Positions 11,160 to 23,129 are shown, counted from the stretch's first letter. The stretch is 64,000 bases of DNA from Loxodes magnus (GCA_946699065.1 CAMPDV010000139.1:124001-188000), one strand, 5' to 3'. Program-made: numbers and translations. The notes: a model not told the origin generated them from the letters alone.

Positions 11160-12900
11160 TAAAAATGGAAACCAGACTTATAATTCAAGCTCTTAAACTA
11201 CATGGAACCATTTTCACTGATCAAAGAAACACGATATAATAATACACTTAAAGGAAAAAGGATACCTATATATCTATGATTGGACGGACTTGACTAAAAG
11301 GAGGAGCATAAAATAAGAAAGGAATGAAGTGGTTAAAAAAGTCACAACCTAAGCTATAATTTAATAAAAGAATGAACAACTAATTTCAGCCAACGTCCCT
11401 AAAGACTAAATGGTAAGAGTCTATTAAAATGCCTATGATAATCTATCAGATATGGTGGTCACAATTTATTTTAACCACTATCTGGAAAATACTGATTTAG
11501 TAGAGAAAAAGGCCATATACTAAGATGATACAAGTTTTTAGAAATCAAATATAGAGCGAATACGGACAAGCAGTGGCCAAATTCATCGTCAAATAAAACG
11601 AAATAGTATATTTAATATTTAACAATGAAGAAAGATACTAGCAATTCGCTTAATTAAGGAAATAAACATTCAAAGGCGTTAGAATTCCTATCTAAGCAAG
11701 AAACTATTTAAAATACTTTGGCATTCGTAACCACCCAGTCTACTTCATAATAAACGAATATTCAAACAAAAGGAAGTAATGAGACAATATGGAAAATCTA
11801 GAGGAGAGTATAGCATGCATACCCAAACACTACAATGCTAGCAGGTGGCAATGTAATGTACTTAGATTTAAAGGATATAGACGAAGCAAAGAGGATACCA
11901 AAAGTAATAGATCTGAACGGAAACAAAATGAGAATACAGCACCCAGTAAATTTTATCTGCTGTCTATGAAAATTGAAAGGGCACACAGATCAACAATGCA
12001 GAAGGGTGGAAGCAGCAAAAAGGAAAAAACTACATACAAGAAAATTAGAGATGCTTGAAGGAGAAGCTAAATCAACAATAAACAAACCAGAATTAAAAGC
12101 AAATCAAGCAAATAAGAGGATAATTGAAGAAGAAGAGTAAATGATTATAGAGGAAGTAAGGAAAGAAGAGAAGGAAATAAAACGAGGAGAATAGGAAAAT
12201 AATTAAAACAACTAAACAATTAAATAATAAAAAGTCTTTTATGCTAAATGAATAAATAAGAATTATTTTTCATCAAAATGGAATTGGACATATGTAAGGC
12301 AGAGAGATAGAGAAATGTTCATAGAACTAAATAAAATAGAAAACAAACAATTATATAATAAGATATAATATATAACAAATCAGAGATAAGGAATAGGATA
12401 AATTATGATAAAAACGCTAAACTCTAACAGAAGAAATTAGAAACAAACAAAATAGCATAATGTAGTATGTAAGGAAAAGCGTAAATTAAGAAAAATAACA
12501 AAAAGGAATAGAGCAATGCTCAAGAAGAAAGGGAATAAAATGCAAGATAAAAGTGAGAAGTAAGTAGCAAACTAAAACAAGCTTCAATTAGAATTTACTA
12601 TTCTAAGAAACCAAAAAACAAAAATGAGCAATTACCCAAAAAAATTTATAGAAAAAGGCAAAAGAAGAAGAATAGAATAGATAAGAAGAAAGGAAAGATA
12701 GATAATAAGTGGAAAAATATAAAAAAGGGGAAATAATTAATAATGAAGAGAATATGGAAGCAGAGAATGATAGATAAGATGAAAGAAAGATAGAGTAGGA
12801 AGATGAATAAAAAGAAGAAAGTGATGAAGAGGAAGTAAAGGAGATGGGTGAAAAAGAAGAATAAGAAAAATCATAAAAATAGAGACAGCAAATTTTAGGG
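11160..12900 (+). pseudogene. LINE ORF1: nucleic-acid-binding protein with CCHC motif
   Basis: The first part reads in one frame (YLIFNNEERYQQFAQLRKQ, then RIPIQARNYLKYFGIRNHP), which looks like an RNA-binding fold. It then shifts to another frame at about 11.85 kb leading into a zinc knuckle at 11958-11999: C-C-L-x-K-L-K-G-H-T-D-Q-Q-C. Ligand spacing is exact except that the second Cys codon is TGA (11967-11969), most easily a decayed TGT or TGC. A long Glu/Lys-rich tail follows to 12.9 kb. ORF1 proteins of LINEs coat the element RNA. Confidence 0.65.
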
Positions 12901-13560
12901 GAGTTAGAAGTGCAAAAGAGGCACTAGCTAAATTCATGACTCAAAAAAGTATCCACATAATGGCAATATAAGAGATTTAGATAGAAACTAAAAAGATATG
13001 TGTAATATAGCAGGATATAAAAACTTAATAAATGTCGGGTAAAAAAAAGGGAAATGAGTAGCATTCTATATTAGAAATGACATATGTAAGGAGATCAGAG
13101 AAATATAGAATGAAGTCAACCAAATGAAGCTTTTAGGAGGAGCGAGAGTGATAATTGAAATAAGGAGTAATAAATATGTATGCACCTGTAGCAAATGATA
13201 ACTAATAATATGAGCCATTCTATAACTTAGTGAACGAATTTAAGCTATAAGCAACAGAAAAAGGACTTAATGTAATTGTCATTGGAGATTGAAATGCGCA
13301 TATAGATTAATGACTACCAAAGAAAACAAACTCAGCTGGTAAGAGAATGCTGGAACAGAATAATTTAATATGCTTTAATCCAATTTAAATAGGTACTTTC
13401 GTTTACTAAAACAATGAATATAAAATAGATTACTTTTTAATTGAAGAGATAATGAGAGAAAAGGTAATAAAAAGTGATTTTTATTACTCATACATAATAG
13501 GGGACCATAGACCTGGTATTATATAGATAAAGATTGGTAAAGAAGTTAGAAAACCATAAA
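12890..13560 (+). pseudogene. LINE ORF2, APE-type endonuclease domain
   Basis: The domain opens with an Asn-containing motif (KIETANFRGVRSAKEALAKF) and the Glu motif MAIQEIQIETK. It continues with INMYAPVAND, then VIVIGDWNAHID, where the Trp codon is TGA at 13290-13292. IDYFLIEE and IIGDHRPGI correspond to the conserved DY and SDH ends of APE endonucleases. This enzyme nicks target DNA so that the 3' end primes reverse transcription. At least one frameshift separates the first motif from the rest. Confidence 0.8.
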
Positions 13561-14159
13561 AGATAGCAAAAATAAATTACCTACTATTAAAGAAAAAGAG
13601 ATCTAAGAAAAATTTGAAAGATTTATACAAGAAAATATATAAGAAGAAGAAATTGAAAACCTAAACGGTACGTAGACTTAAAAAGGATGAAAGAAGAAGA
13701 TATAAGAAGGAACTCAAATGGTATGTGGAACAGTTAAAACATAAAACTTTAAGATATATAAATACTCAGAAACAACAAAATAGTGCAATAAAATTTTCAG
13801 AAAATGCATCAAACAATTAAAATAAAGGATAAAGAGCAGTAAAGAAATAAATGAAAATCAACAAAACGAGAAATATAGAGAATAATAAAGAGAAAGACAA
13901 GAATATATTTAATCAAGAACAAAGATAAAAAAGGCTAACTTAACCTATTTAAGACAATGTAAATAGAGGAAACCTGACAGAAATGTGGAAGAAACTAAAA
14001 AACCTACTTAATAGAAAAAATAATTAGTGAGTATCCTTGTAAAAAGAAGATGTTAAGACTTTCAGGAACGAATGATAGCAGTTATATGAAGATGGCGATA
14101 ATACGATACCAACTAAATTCTTAAGCAAGAGAAAAATAGTGGTAAACGAATATGAAATT

Positions 14160-16480
14160 TGAGAAAACTTTAATTAATTGGCGAAATGAAAAGCAGCAGG
14201 ACCTATGAAATTTAAGTAGGAACAACTTTAGCTGGTGGGAAAATTTAATAAAAGTAACTTGCAAAATGATAGCTAAGATGATTTAAGAGGGAATAATACA
14301 TTAGGAGATGAAACAACAATACATAATGTTAATATACAAAAAAGGAGGATAGATGAACCCGATGAACTATAGACCAATCTCTTTATTGAATCATGCTTTA
14401 AAAATTTTAGACGCATGAATTTTTTTGCAATTGTAAAAATATCTTCATAATGATGAAAGCGAATACTAATATGGTTTCAAAAAAGGAAAATCATGCTCAC
14501 TATAAATCTTTAATCTAATAATAGTATAGAAATGGTCAATGCGGAACAAAAAAGATTTATTTGTAATACTAGTTGATATTAAGAAAGCTTATGACTCAGC
14601 GCAAAGAAAGGATATATAGTAAATCCTAAACGATCTAAAAGTACCGGAATAGATAATTAAACTGCTAGCAAACTTCTACTGTGAAGAAGAAATTAAACTG
14701 AAAATCAACGATTAAATAATAAAATAATTCCCGATAAATAAACGACTAAAACAGGGAAGCATAACGGATCCAAGACTATTTAACTTGATAATAGCAAGAT
14801 TTCTCCATAGTTTGGAAGATTAAAAACTAGGAATTACGATAGACTATAAAGACGAAGAGGGATGAACATAAGAAATATATACAGAATGTTTTGCATATAT
14901 TGATTACCTAGTCTTAATAAGTGAATGGAAATAATTAGAGGAGATAATCGAAAATTTAACCTAATGTGCAGAAAAGTACAAATTGAAAATTTAAGATAAA
15001 ACAGAATGAATGATATGAAAATCAGCAGAAAACAGAAAATATTAGAAATAATATCGAGATGGGAAATTTAAGGATTGAAAGAGTAATGACCTTTTAGTAC
15101 CTAGGTCATATAATAGAAGAGAAAATCAATTTTGAAAAAAACATGGAGAATAAACTATAAGCAGCATAAAAAATACAAACATGAATATTGGGAAAAATAA
15201 CAATGAATAAGGGATTAACACCATATAATGCAGGAATAATGATAAAAACCTTCGTAAGCTCAGTTTTCAGTTATGGGACAAAAATGATACCATATTGCGA
15301 ATAATTTGTAGGAAAATAAGTGATGGAGCAACTAGAAATAATATAGAGAAGATCTTTACGAACAATCATAGATGCCCCTTTTTAAGTGCAAAATGAGATT
15401 TTAGAACACGAATTACAGTTTATGAAATTTAAACATTACCTATGACAAAAAATGTTGAGATTAAGAGGCAAATTAATAGGAAACTAAGGAAAAACAGTAG
15501 ACGGATTATTGTTCGACCTAAGAAATGAAGAGAATTTTATATTTGAATAATATTGCACAGCAATAAAATTAGAATTAAAAATTGAAGACAATGAAATATT
15601 TATAGATGATGGTAATAACAATTAAAAAGGAAAGAAAAATATTATAAAGTACAATATGAGAATATAGAGTATATGTAGAAGATAGAGAAAGAATGGAGTA
15701 AATGATAACAACATTACAATATAGAAAACGTGATTTGATGAATATGTAGTAGGACCACCCAACTACCTGAGATATAATAAAAATAGAAAAGAAGAAATAT
15801 GTTACCTATTTAGAATTAGAACGAGATGTAATGGGAGCTAGGATTGCTTAAAAGAAAGACACCTTGTTATGAAAAGTAAATGCATTTCTATAGCAATCCA
15901 AGAGAAAATGAATGGCATATCTCAGAAAATTTTTCAGAATATTAAGAAAGAAGATAATAATGTATCTGAAATCTTAGAGCAATAGGAGTATAAAGATAAG
16001 GAATAGAACTATTTGATATAATATGAGGTACGGCCAAATTCGAGAAATTCATTAGAAATTAAGAAGAATAAAAAAGAGCTAAATCTGACTTGATAATAAA
16101 AGATTATATAAAAGATATATTAGAAAAAAGGAAAAGAGGATAAATAGAAAAGAAAATTGTTTGAAAAAAAGAAATAACAAAAGACTATAGAGCAGGAAAA
16201 GGATAATTTTTATGAGTGTATAAAAGCTCGATCAAGAAAAAAAAATTTAATGAAAATTAGTAAGATATGAAAGAAAAAATAAATTAAGCTTGAAATAAAG
16301 ATCTAATAAAGTGTAGATAGATAGAAGACAGAAGAATAAGAGATAATATAGAGGAAAATGAGGAAGATATGTAACTAATAAGAGAAGAATTTCTATTACC
16401 TGAAGACTTACTTGAAGAAACGGACATATATTGAGACATGGAAAGAGCAGCAGCCAAACGAGGTGTTATGCGCTCTATAT
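14160..16480 (+). pseudogene. LINE ORF2, reverse transcriptase and C-terminal region
   Basis: Motifs in order: NPMNYRPISLLNHALKI, YGFKKGKSCS, FVILVDIKKAYDSAQRKD (catalytic Asp of motif A), LKQGSITDPRLFNLI (motif B), and CFAYIDYLVLIS. The last is motif C, where the usual Y-A-D-D reads Y-I-D-Y, losing one catalytic Asp. The thumb-like region follows after a one-base shift near 15.05 kb (MTFQYLGHIIEE). The C-terminus carries GPPNYLRYNKNRKEE and several Cys/His. TGA reads as Trp in KTEWMIWKSAEN and EEGWTQEIY. The copy is inactive. Confidence 0.85.
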
Positions 16481-16562
16481 CAAATTTATTTATTTATTTG
16501 TTTATTTATTTATAATGATAAAATTAATAATTTTACTATATATATTTTTTTTAAAAACCGCC

Positions 16563-17029
16563 ATAGTTGTTCGAAGGTGAACAACAAGGGACATCTTCAT
16601 CAGAGGTTGGGGAAATTAAGTACCCATAATCGACTTTATGTCTTCCTCTGCTTTGGCTTGGCCTCTAGACATCTGATAATTTGACCTTCGGCACTGGCTT
16701 ATTTCAGTTTGTAATTCTGGAAATAAAAGGAAATTATTTTTGCGAGCTTCATCTGAGGTGGGGAATTTAAGTACCCATATTTGACACATGTCGTCCTCTA
16801 CCTTCGTGATGCAATGAGACGCAACCCTGCCATATCCTTGAGTTCCCAACAAGTATTAAAGATTACGAGTATTCTGAAATTATATCAGTATTGAACAAGG
16901 TTTATCAGTATCTGATAATTTTATCAGTAAAAAGCATTCTTGCCAGTATGAAAATTTTTAAAAAGCTGCGCACCAACGAGAGTGCTACGCGCTCTATAAT
17001 CAAATTTATTTATTTATTTATTTATTTAT
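16563..17029 (+). mobile_element. SINE-like element sharing the LINE 3' tail
   Basis: About 465 bp. The left end begins ATAGTTGTTCGAAGGTGAAC. The right end is the GC-rich stem-loop at 16964-16995 plus (ATTT)n, as at the end of the LINE just upstream. Inside, two related modules follow each other, each with CTTCATC, GAGGT, TTAAGTACCCATA and TCCTCT in the same order. An inverted copy lies at 40500-40905 and a diverged one at 28.62-28.93 kb. It has no obvious coding capacity; the small frame on the minus strand is not conserved. It is probably moved by LINE enzymes. Confidence 0.75.
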
Positions 17030-17074
17030 GTAATTAGCAAAGCAAATGTAAAATATTTCTTTAATTATTATACT

Positions 17075-18459
17075 TCAAAAATTTAACTAAGATTTAATAC
17101 TAAAAAAGGTTATAATAGATTATATTATTGACTTTATAATAATTTTCTTAATTAATTATAAATGTAATAAATATTATATAAAAAATTTAAATTCAATTAA
17201 AATATTAAAAAATTATATTTTTTTACCTTTATTCCAATTTTGAACTTCTTTTCTTCCATCAGCATAGTAGTAAGTTCCTTTACCTTACTTATGACCTTCT
17301 TAAAATTGACTTTCATATCGAGATCCATCGTTATACTTTTAAACTCCATATCCATGTATCTTCCCCTTGAAATATTAACCCTCATATATTCCTCCATCAT
17401 CATAGTGGTAAGTTCCTTTTCCTTACATAAGATCTTCTACAAATTGGCCTTCATATCTTGATCCATCCCTATTCTTATAAACTCCATATCCATGCATCTT
17501 TCCATTTCTCTTTTCTCCAACATATCCTATCTCATTTTCTTGTACCTTCTCGATCTGTTTTGTTCCTACTTCCTTTTACTATTTTACTTCAAATTTCTTC
17601 ACATTACTTTTTATTATTTCCTACTTTTGTATATCTATTAAATCCTACTTTCTCGTTTCTTACTTTATCTTTTCTAATTTCTTCATTGATGTTTATAAAC
17701 TCATTCTTTGATCTACCTCTTATTTTCAGCTCTCCCTTACTATCTCCTCTATCACACAATTCTCAGGTATTTCCTCTCTTTCACCTCTCTTTATCCCTTC
17801 ACGCAACTCTCCTTCCTCTACTTCCTCAAAAGGTATTTTTCTTGTCACTATCTCCCATAAAACAACTCCATAAGCATATATATCAGAATATATACTATAT
17901 CTTGGCTTTATTCCAAATAACTCAGGAGCCATCCATCTTATTATTCCAACCTAATTTTTAGTGCTCAAGGATTTAGATACCAATTTTACTTTTGCTAATC
18001 CAAAATCGCATATTTTAGCATTTTTACTTTGATTCAAAAGTATATTCGCACTTTTTAGATCCCTATGGATTATGTTGTTAGTGTGTAAGTATAATAATCC
18101 TGCTGCTATTTCCTGAGCTATTTCTAATTTCAGGTATAAACTAATATCCTATTTACTGTGAAGAAATTACATTAGCGAACATTTCATTAACTCCACTATA
18201 ATTCTTGTTGGCTTCAAACTATATCCATAGAATTAAATAATGTTAGGATGCTTTAAATTTTGCATTATTTAAATTTCTTGTAGAATTCACATTCAGTATC
18301 TTCATTTAACATCCTTTGAAAGAAATCTTTAATAGCTACATTTGTAAATTTGTTCCATTTTCCTTTGTATACAGTACCATATGCTCCATGTCCAATTTCC
18401 TTTTCAATTTATAATGCTGATGATTCTATTTTAATATTAAGACTTATACTATTTTCCAT
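17075..18459 (-). CDS. protein kinase fused to MORN repeats
   Basis: ATG at 18459. A tyrosine-kinase-like Ser/Thr kinase domain comes first: Gly-rich loop [15 protein letters not shown] lysine, then LKHPNIIQFYGY, catalytic loop [13 protein letters not shown] in [15 protein letters not shown] activation-segment end, [12 protein letters not shown], and IVRESWKQEVDQR, whose Trp (TGA, 17726-17728) is the conserved subdomain XI Trp. The same frame continues into four MORN repeats at 17225-17500 ([23 protein letters not shown]). MORN repeats often bind membrane lipids or scaffold proteins. One base is missing near 18278, between FYK and EIQIM, otherwise the gene is intact. The first in-frame TGA after the repeats is 17075-17077; the true end may be earlier. 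It may be a recent pseudogene, a frameshifting gene or an assembly error. Confidence 0.85.
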
Positions 18460-18946
18460 TCTAGTTATAATTTTAAATTTGATTAATCTTTATAAAAATA
18501 AATTATAATAAAAGTAAAATTGACATATAAAAATAGAAAAATAATATAACCTAAATAATTAAATACCAATAATCTATAAAAATAATAATAAATGCTAGAA
18601 CTAACTTTTTACTTTTTAACGTATATTGAATATTACCTTATATAATTTTTTTATATTTTTCATAATTAAATTAAAAAATAATTGGCTTTATCATTAGCAA
18701 TTATTTTCTACATATCCAAATCAATTTATCTTAAAATTTATAAAAAAGTAAATATAATAACACTATATGCTAGGTTTAAATAAATAAATTAAAAATATAT
18801 AAAATATCTCAGTTATAAAATTTAAGAAAAATATATATCTAACTTACTTGTGAATTTGTATTTAAAAATATTAAAGTAATTAATTTAAATTCAAAAAAGT
18901 CAAAAATTCTAGAATAAATCATAGATTAAAAAAATAAATTAAATTA

Positions 18947-19549
18947 TCAAAAATTTTAATTGATTGGTCGCTAATGTGAGCTTGCAAAAGGCTTTTAACC
19001 TTAATATGTTTCATAATTAAAATCATCTGTTTTCTCAATACCGTAAATTCTTTTAATTTGCTTAATTTCTCCTCAAGTTAATGAATGAAAATCAACTCAG
19101 TATTATCACTTCTCAAACCATATTATTTCAGCCATAATCTTTGATCTTCTAAACATGGATAAAATCTTTTTTACAATGGAATTTTCAGTTTTGCATTCAA
19201 TAAATCTTGAATAAAATGAATATTCTTTCTGTTTCTTTGTCTTATTTTAATTAAAGAATATAAAAATTTCTTTTCTTATTACCATATTTTTGTCAAATCA
19301 GCTTTTAATTTTTAATTTTTAGTACGCGAAGCCTATAACGAATTCTGCTTTTTTTATCGATTCTGGATTAGTTCATTTGTTGATATAGATTTGCTCGAAT
19401 TGTTTAATTCTCAGATTCAAATTTGTCTAAAATATCTTTTTATTTCATTGAATTGCATTTCAAACTATTAGGAGAAAGGCTAATAATTAACTTCTTATTT
19501 AAGATTTTATTCATTAATCAATTTGCTGATAGTTAGCATAAGAGATTAA
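18947..19549 (-). CDS. unidentified protein
   Basis: A single minus-strand frame of about 200 codons ending at TGA 18947-18949. The text is protein-like: KAEFVIGFAYQKLKIKSWFD, FYSRFIECKTENSIVKK, FRRSKIMAEIIWFEKWQYW, HSLTWGEIKQIKRIYGIEK. Many of its Trp codons are TGA, and the read-through makes sense at each. No start ATG is visible at the upstream end, so the 5' end is open. It follows the gene at 19615-20115 on the same strand after about 70 bp. No family was recognised. Confidence 0.5.
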
Positions 19550-19614
19550 TTTATTTATTTTATATCTTAAGTTTTATTTGTTTGTTTCTAATTAAGCTGA
19601 GAGTTAAATAATTT

Positions 19615-20115
19615 TCAATGATTAATAATAATAATCTATAAAATAGAATAATTTTTATTTTAATTTTATTTCTTTATATATTTAAAGAGCTTTAAATTTT
19701 TTATGTTGCTTATATTTATTGTATAAACAAATTAATTAATTAATTAACGTGGGTCTGTCATTAATAGGCTGTTCACGGATTAATATTTTAATAAAACGGT
19801 CTTGCTTTTCTTTTTTCCTTGTTTTAGCTCACAAATGTGAAGCCTTCTTCTCTTTATTCTTGTAATATTGTCTAATACCGGAGTTTAAATTCTTAAAGAA
19901 TTTCATTCTTGCACAAATATCAACCTTGAGTATCTTGTATAGTTAAAAATCTTAGTTAATTTTTGCCTCAGATTTTCCTAGCTTTCCTCCAAGCTCCTAT
20001 CCAAGATGATAGCATAGTGAATAGGAGAGCTTCTGAGGTGCAGACTACAGAATAAGATTCGCTTGTTCTGATATTGAATCTCAAGCTAGAGACTAGCTTA
20101 AGACTCACCGTCCAT
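19615..20115 (-). CDS. unidentified small basic protein, paralogue at 53.4 kb
   Basis: ATG at 20115 follows an A/T-rich leader and the frame runs to TGA 19615-19617, 166 residues. The text reads MDGESQASLQLEIQYQNK, HLRSSPIHYAIILDRSLE, NLRQKLTKIF, RLIFVQEWNSLRIQ, then a basic RIKRRRLHICELKQGKKK. The Trp in FVQEW is TGA at 19903-19905; the 53.4-kb copy has TGA in the same place. The last 40 residues are A/T-driven, so the natural end may be earlier. Function unknown; the basic C-terminal half might bind nucleic acid. Confidence 0.6.
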
Positions 20116-20559
20116 ATTTTAAATTATATAATAAAAAGTAAGCTATAAACATATTTAAATGTATGAGTTTCACATTTTTGTACTACAAATATTATTTTTT
20201 AATTGTCTAAGAAATTATCGCCTGATTTTGCAAAGTCAAATAAGTAAAATACTTCAAAATATTCCTTTTGTAAAGGGTTAGTTAGTTTCTGTATATTTAT
20301 TTTAAATTTATTCAAAATTTTCATTTTAATTTGTATCAGTTGGATAATCAGATTTTATTAGCATAGTTTTCAATTTTTATAAACTATGATAAATAATTAT
20401 TGATAACATATTTTCTTAAGAAAATTAGATTCAAATTCTTATTGAATCAAAATTAAAATATTTTGTGAATGAGTCAAAAAAAACTTATTGTTATCTTATT
20501 GAATTTTAAATAGTACAATCCTAACTTTCAACGTTTTACTTTATAAACAAATATTATTA

Positions 20560-21167
20560 AATATAAAGAACTTAGCATTAATAGGAAAAATAGAGATTTG
20601 GAAAAACAGATCGAAGAACTAGCTTAAAAACAGCAAGAGCATTTAGAAGATGAGGAAACACATGCTCCTAGAAACTTAAACCAGACTGCAATGAATATCA
20701 GAATTGACGAATTCGATAGGCAGCTGGGACAATTATACGAATCGAATGAAAATATTCATATCAAATTGGAAAAATTAGAGACAAGTTTAAAATAATAGGC
20801 TATGCAATCTATCCCAGTGGAGATCGAATAAGAGAATAATAAGCCAATTGAACAAACTAAAGAGAAATATTTTAGGAAAAAATGTTACATCTGCAGGAGA
20901 ATAGACCACCTATGGAGACGATGCTGGAAGAGAAAGAAGGTTTAATAGAAAATATGGAATGACCTAACCTAATTTTACCCAACCAGGAATGGAGAAATTT
21001 ATAAGAAGAAAGCAAGCTATATGAAGAGACAACCATTCCGAAAACTTGACAGTGAAGGGAGGAGAAGACCACCTAGAGATCAAGTTCCTATTGGTTGGAT
21101 AGGGAAGTAGGAAGCTCTTAAGTAGACGATCCTTCTTTAGCATTTTAATTTAATTTAATATAAAGAA
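20560..21167 (+). mobile_element. 5'-truncated coiled-coil/CCHC retroelement with 11-bp TSD
   Basis: A perfect direct repeat, AATATAAAGAA, at 20560-20570 and 21157-21167 encloses 586 bp ending in a TTTAATTTAAT-type tail. The tail matches that of the element at 41.0-41.8 kb. The insert begins inside the coiled-coil coding part with no 5' leader, as expected for 5' truncation during target-primed reverse transcription. Confidence 0.8.
20585..21156 (+). CDS. coiled-coil/CCHC zinc-knuckle protein, 5'-truncated
   Basis: The frame is continuous. It starts in a coiled coil (RDLEKQIEELAQKQQEHLED, RIDEFDRQLGQLYESNEN), passes the linker TKEKYFRKK and enters the zinc knuckle at 20883-20924: C-Y-I-C-R-R-I-D-H-L-W-R-R-C. 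The Trp after HL is TGG here and TGA in the copies at 37.9 and 41.59 kb. A basic tail follows (KIWNDLTQFY, GRRRPPRDQV). Gln is written with all four codons CAA, CAG, TAA and TAG. There is no start codon, so the copy is not expressed from its own ATG. Confidence 0.75.
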
Positions 21168-21863
21168 ATTGAATATTCTTTTTACTAGGACTAAAATTTG
21201 TATTTTGAATATTTTTAAGATATTTTTAAAATATTTTCTCATTTTATCAGATTACTAAGTTTTATGATATAGTTTGGATATTTCTTTTACAATTGGATAA
21301 ATCATAAAATATCGTTATAATTGTTAATATTTCAAATTTAGTTTTCTACTATCATTATTATTTCAAATTATTAAAATCACTATTTTTCTAAGCATTATTA
21401 GTAATCTTTTTTACTTAAGTTATTTTTTTAATTTAATTTAAATATTTTTAACTAAAGTTCAAATAGATTTATTTATATTTAAATTACGAAAATACTATTT
21501 AAATGGTTTTAATATAAAAAATATATAATTAATAATATAATAAAGCTATTTCTTTATTATTATCATAATATTTTGTTATGCTATTTTTGGTTCCTCCTAT
21601 ATCTTATAATCTTTTATTAACAGTTTGTGCTCTAAATATTTAAATTAATTTACTTACATTCTTATAATCATTTGATTGAATTTGTATCTATATTTAATCT
21701 GTTGTAAACTACTTATTATACTTAAATAGTATTTAGATATTATGCTTCTTTATTCTAAATTTAATTATTTATTCTCTTAGTAAAAAAGATCTCATAGGGA
21801 TTGAGAAAAGGATTTCTCTAAACTTTAAAAAAAAAGCAAATAGTTCTCTAAAAATCTTAAAAA

Positions 21864-22700
21864 ATGGAAAATTAGATCAGAAAAATCATCCAAGAAACTG
21901 TAACTCCTACCTCTGATCTAAAATTCCGAAGATAAGTTAAGTCTGCTTAAAAAAGGTTTAATGATTCTTTTAAACTGAACGAATTAGCTTTGAATAAATG
22001 ATTCTAGTAGTGTTAAACTTGCAAGAAAAGATAAAACGCTTAAAAAAGAGCAACAAAAATTTAATGAAATATTTTAATAAAAAAGAAGTAAATTATTTAG
22101 ACTTATGTCACAGGAATGGGAAAGTAATTCTTTTTTAAGCATTTAGCAAAGTTAAAATAGCTAATCTATTAATAAACTCAATAAATAATAGAATAAAGCG
22201 AATAAATTGAGATTATAAGAAATTAATTGAAAAAAATAAAATGGTAAGCAATTTATTGGACATAAGAAATTGAAAAAATGTAAATATATCAAGTTTAGAC
22301 TGAAAAATCTACAAATTAAATTAAATTAAATTAAGTTATATAATTAATGTAGCTTTACCAATTATCTGTATAAAAATTGCATAAAGTTCAGTTAATTAAA
22401 TTAAATTAAATTATTAGAAGAAAGTAATAAAAAATAAAAGAACTAAAAAATAAATTATTGGAAAAGAATAAGAAAATCAAGAATAATTATAATACTTGTA
22501 TAGGATATATTTATAAACTCAAATGATAATTTTCTTGTAAAAGAGGAATCAATCGATAAGATATCTTGTAAATAAAAAAAAGAAACAATCAAAATTTTAT
22601 AAATATATTTCAGGCCACATTAGAGAAGGATGAATAAAGCGTTAAAACATAAAATTTATAAATAAAAGACTTAGTTCTGATCTTTTTTTCTTATCTATTT
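21864..22700 (+). pseudogene. possible decayed ORF with short (AAATT)n tracts
   Basis: An ATG at 21864 opens a weakly protein-like frame (ENQIRKIIQETVTPTSDL), and a second frame a little further on looks coiled-coil (LQEKIKRLKKSNKNLMKY). Short (AAATT)n tracts sit near 22315-22340 and 22392-22415, like the tails of retroelements elsewhere. No motif was found. It may be another old member of the coiled-coil family. Confidence 0.25.
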
Positions 22701-23129
22701 ACTTCAAAATTTTTTTAATATAAAAATTTAATTTTTCCCTTCGTTCTACTAATTATGCATAGCAGATTTTTTCTTAAAGATTTTCAATTACGGAAAACTA
22801 AAATTTAAATATCCCAAGATCCAGATTATTCCAAAATTTCCGAAATTTGCTACTTAAGATATATAAGATAAGCTAATACAGTGATTTATGCATAAAATTA
22901 AAGTTTTTCAATTAAATTAATAAAATTTTTGTTAATACTTGAATCATACTTTTTTAATTCCAATCATTTATTAATTTAACAATAGTAAATAATTATATAA
23001 GAACTTTGAGATAAAAGATTAATATAAAAAGTAGGAAGTATATTAATAATATACTAATAGCTATAATAGTGATTAATATAGAATCTAGTTATAGATCATA
23101 GATTAATATTAAGTTTGACGATCTTTGAG

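Larger units (their letters stand above)
11050..16516 (+). mobile_element. degenerate non-LTR (LINE) retrotransposon, near full length
   Basis: About 5.4 kb. The 5' end (GTTTCTACACCACCTCC at 11068) recurs in inverse orientation at 24.41 kb. In order it holds an ORF1-like region with a zinc knuckle, an APE-type endonuclease, a reverse transcriptase and a C-terminal Cys/His region, followed by a GC-rich 3' stem-loop at 16445-16476 and a tail of (ATTT)n. No terminal repeats were seen. Frames break repeatedly, so the copy is dead. Parts recur at 31.1 kb (C-terminus), and the 3' end recurs at 7.05, 16.97 and 40.51 kb. A target-site duplication was not found. Confidence 0.85.

Noticed and set aside
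16616..16852. 78-codon minus-strand frame in the SINE-like element
   Set aside because: The inverted copy at 40.6 kb has indels and changes that do not preserve it, and both copies are made of two non-coding modules.
17240..17461. Plus-strand hydrophobic frame and a minus-strand Met/Lys-rich frame
   Set aside because: Both are shadows of the MORN repeats, which read in a different minus-strand frame with regular GxGxY spacing.
17458..17961. 167-codon plus-strand open frame rich in Ser, Leu and Phe
   Set aside because: It lies antisense to the kinase domain, whose motifs are unmistakable on the minus strand.
20010..20110. Possible structured RNA with hairpins such as AAGCTAGAGACTAGCTT
   Set aside because: The stretch is the start of a protein-like ORF with a paralogue at 53.4 kb, so coding explains it better.
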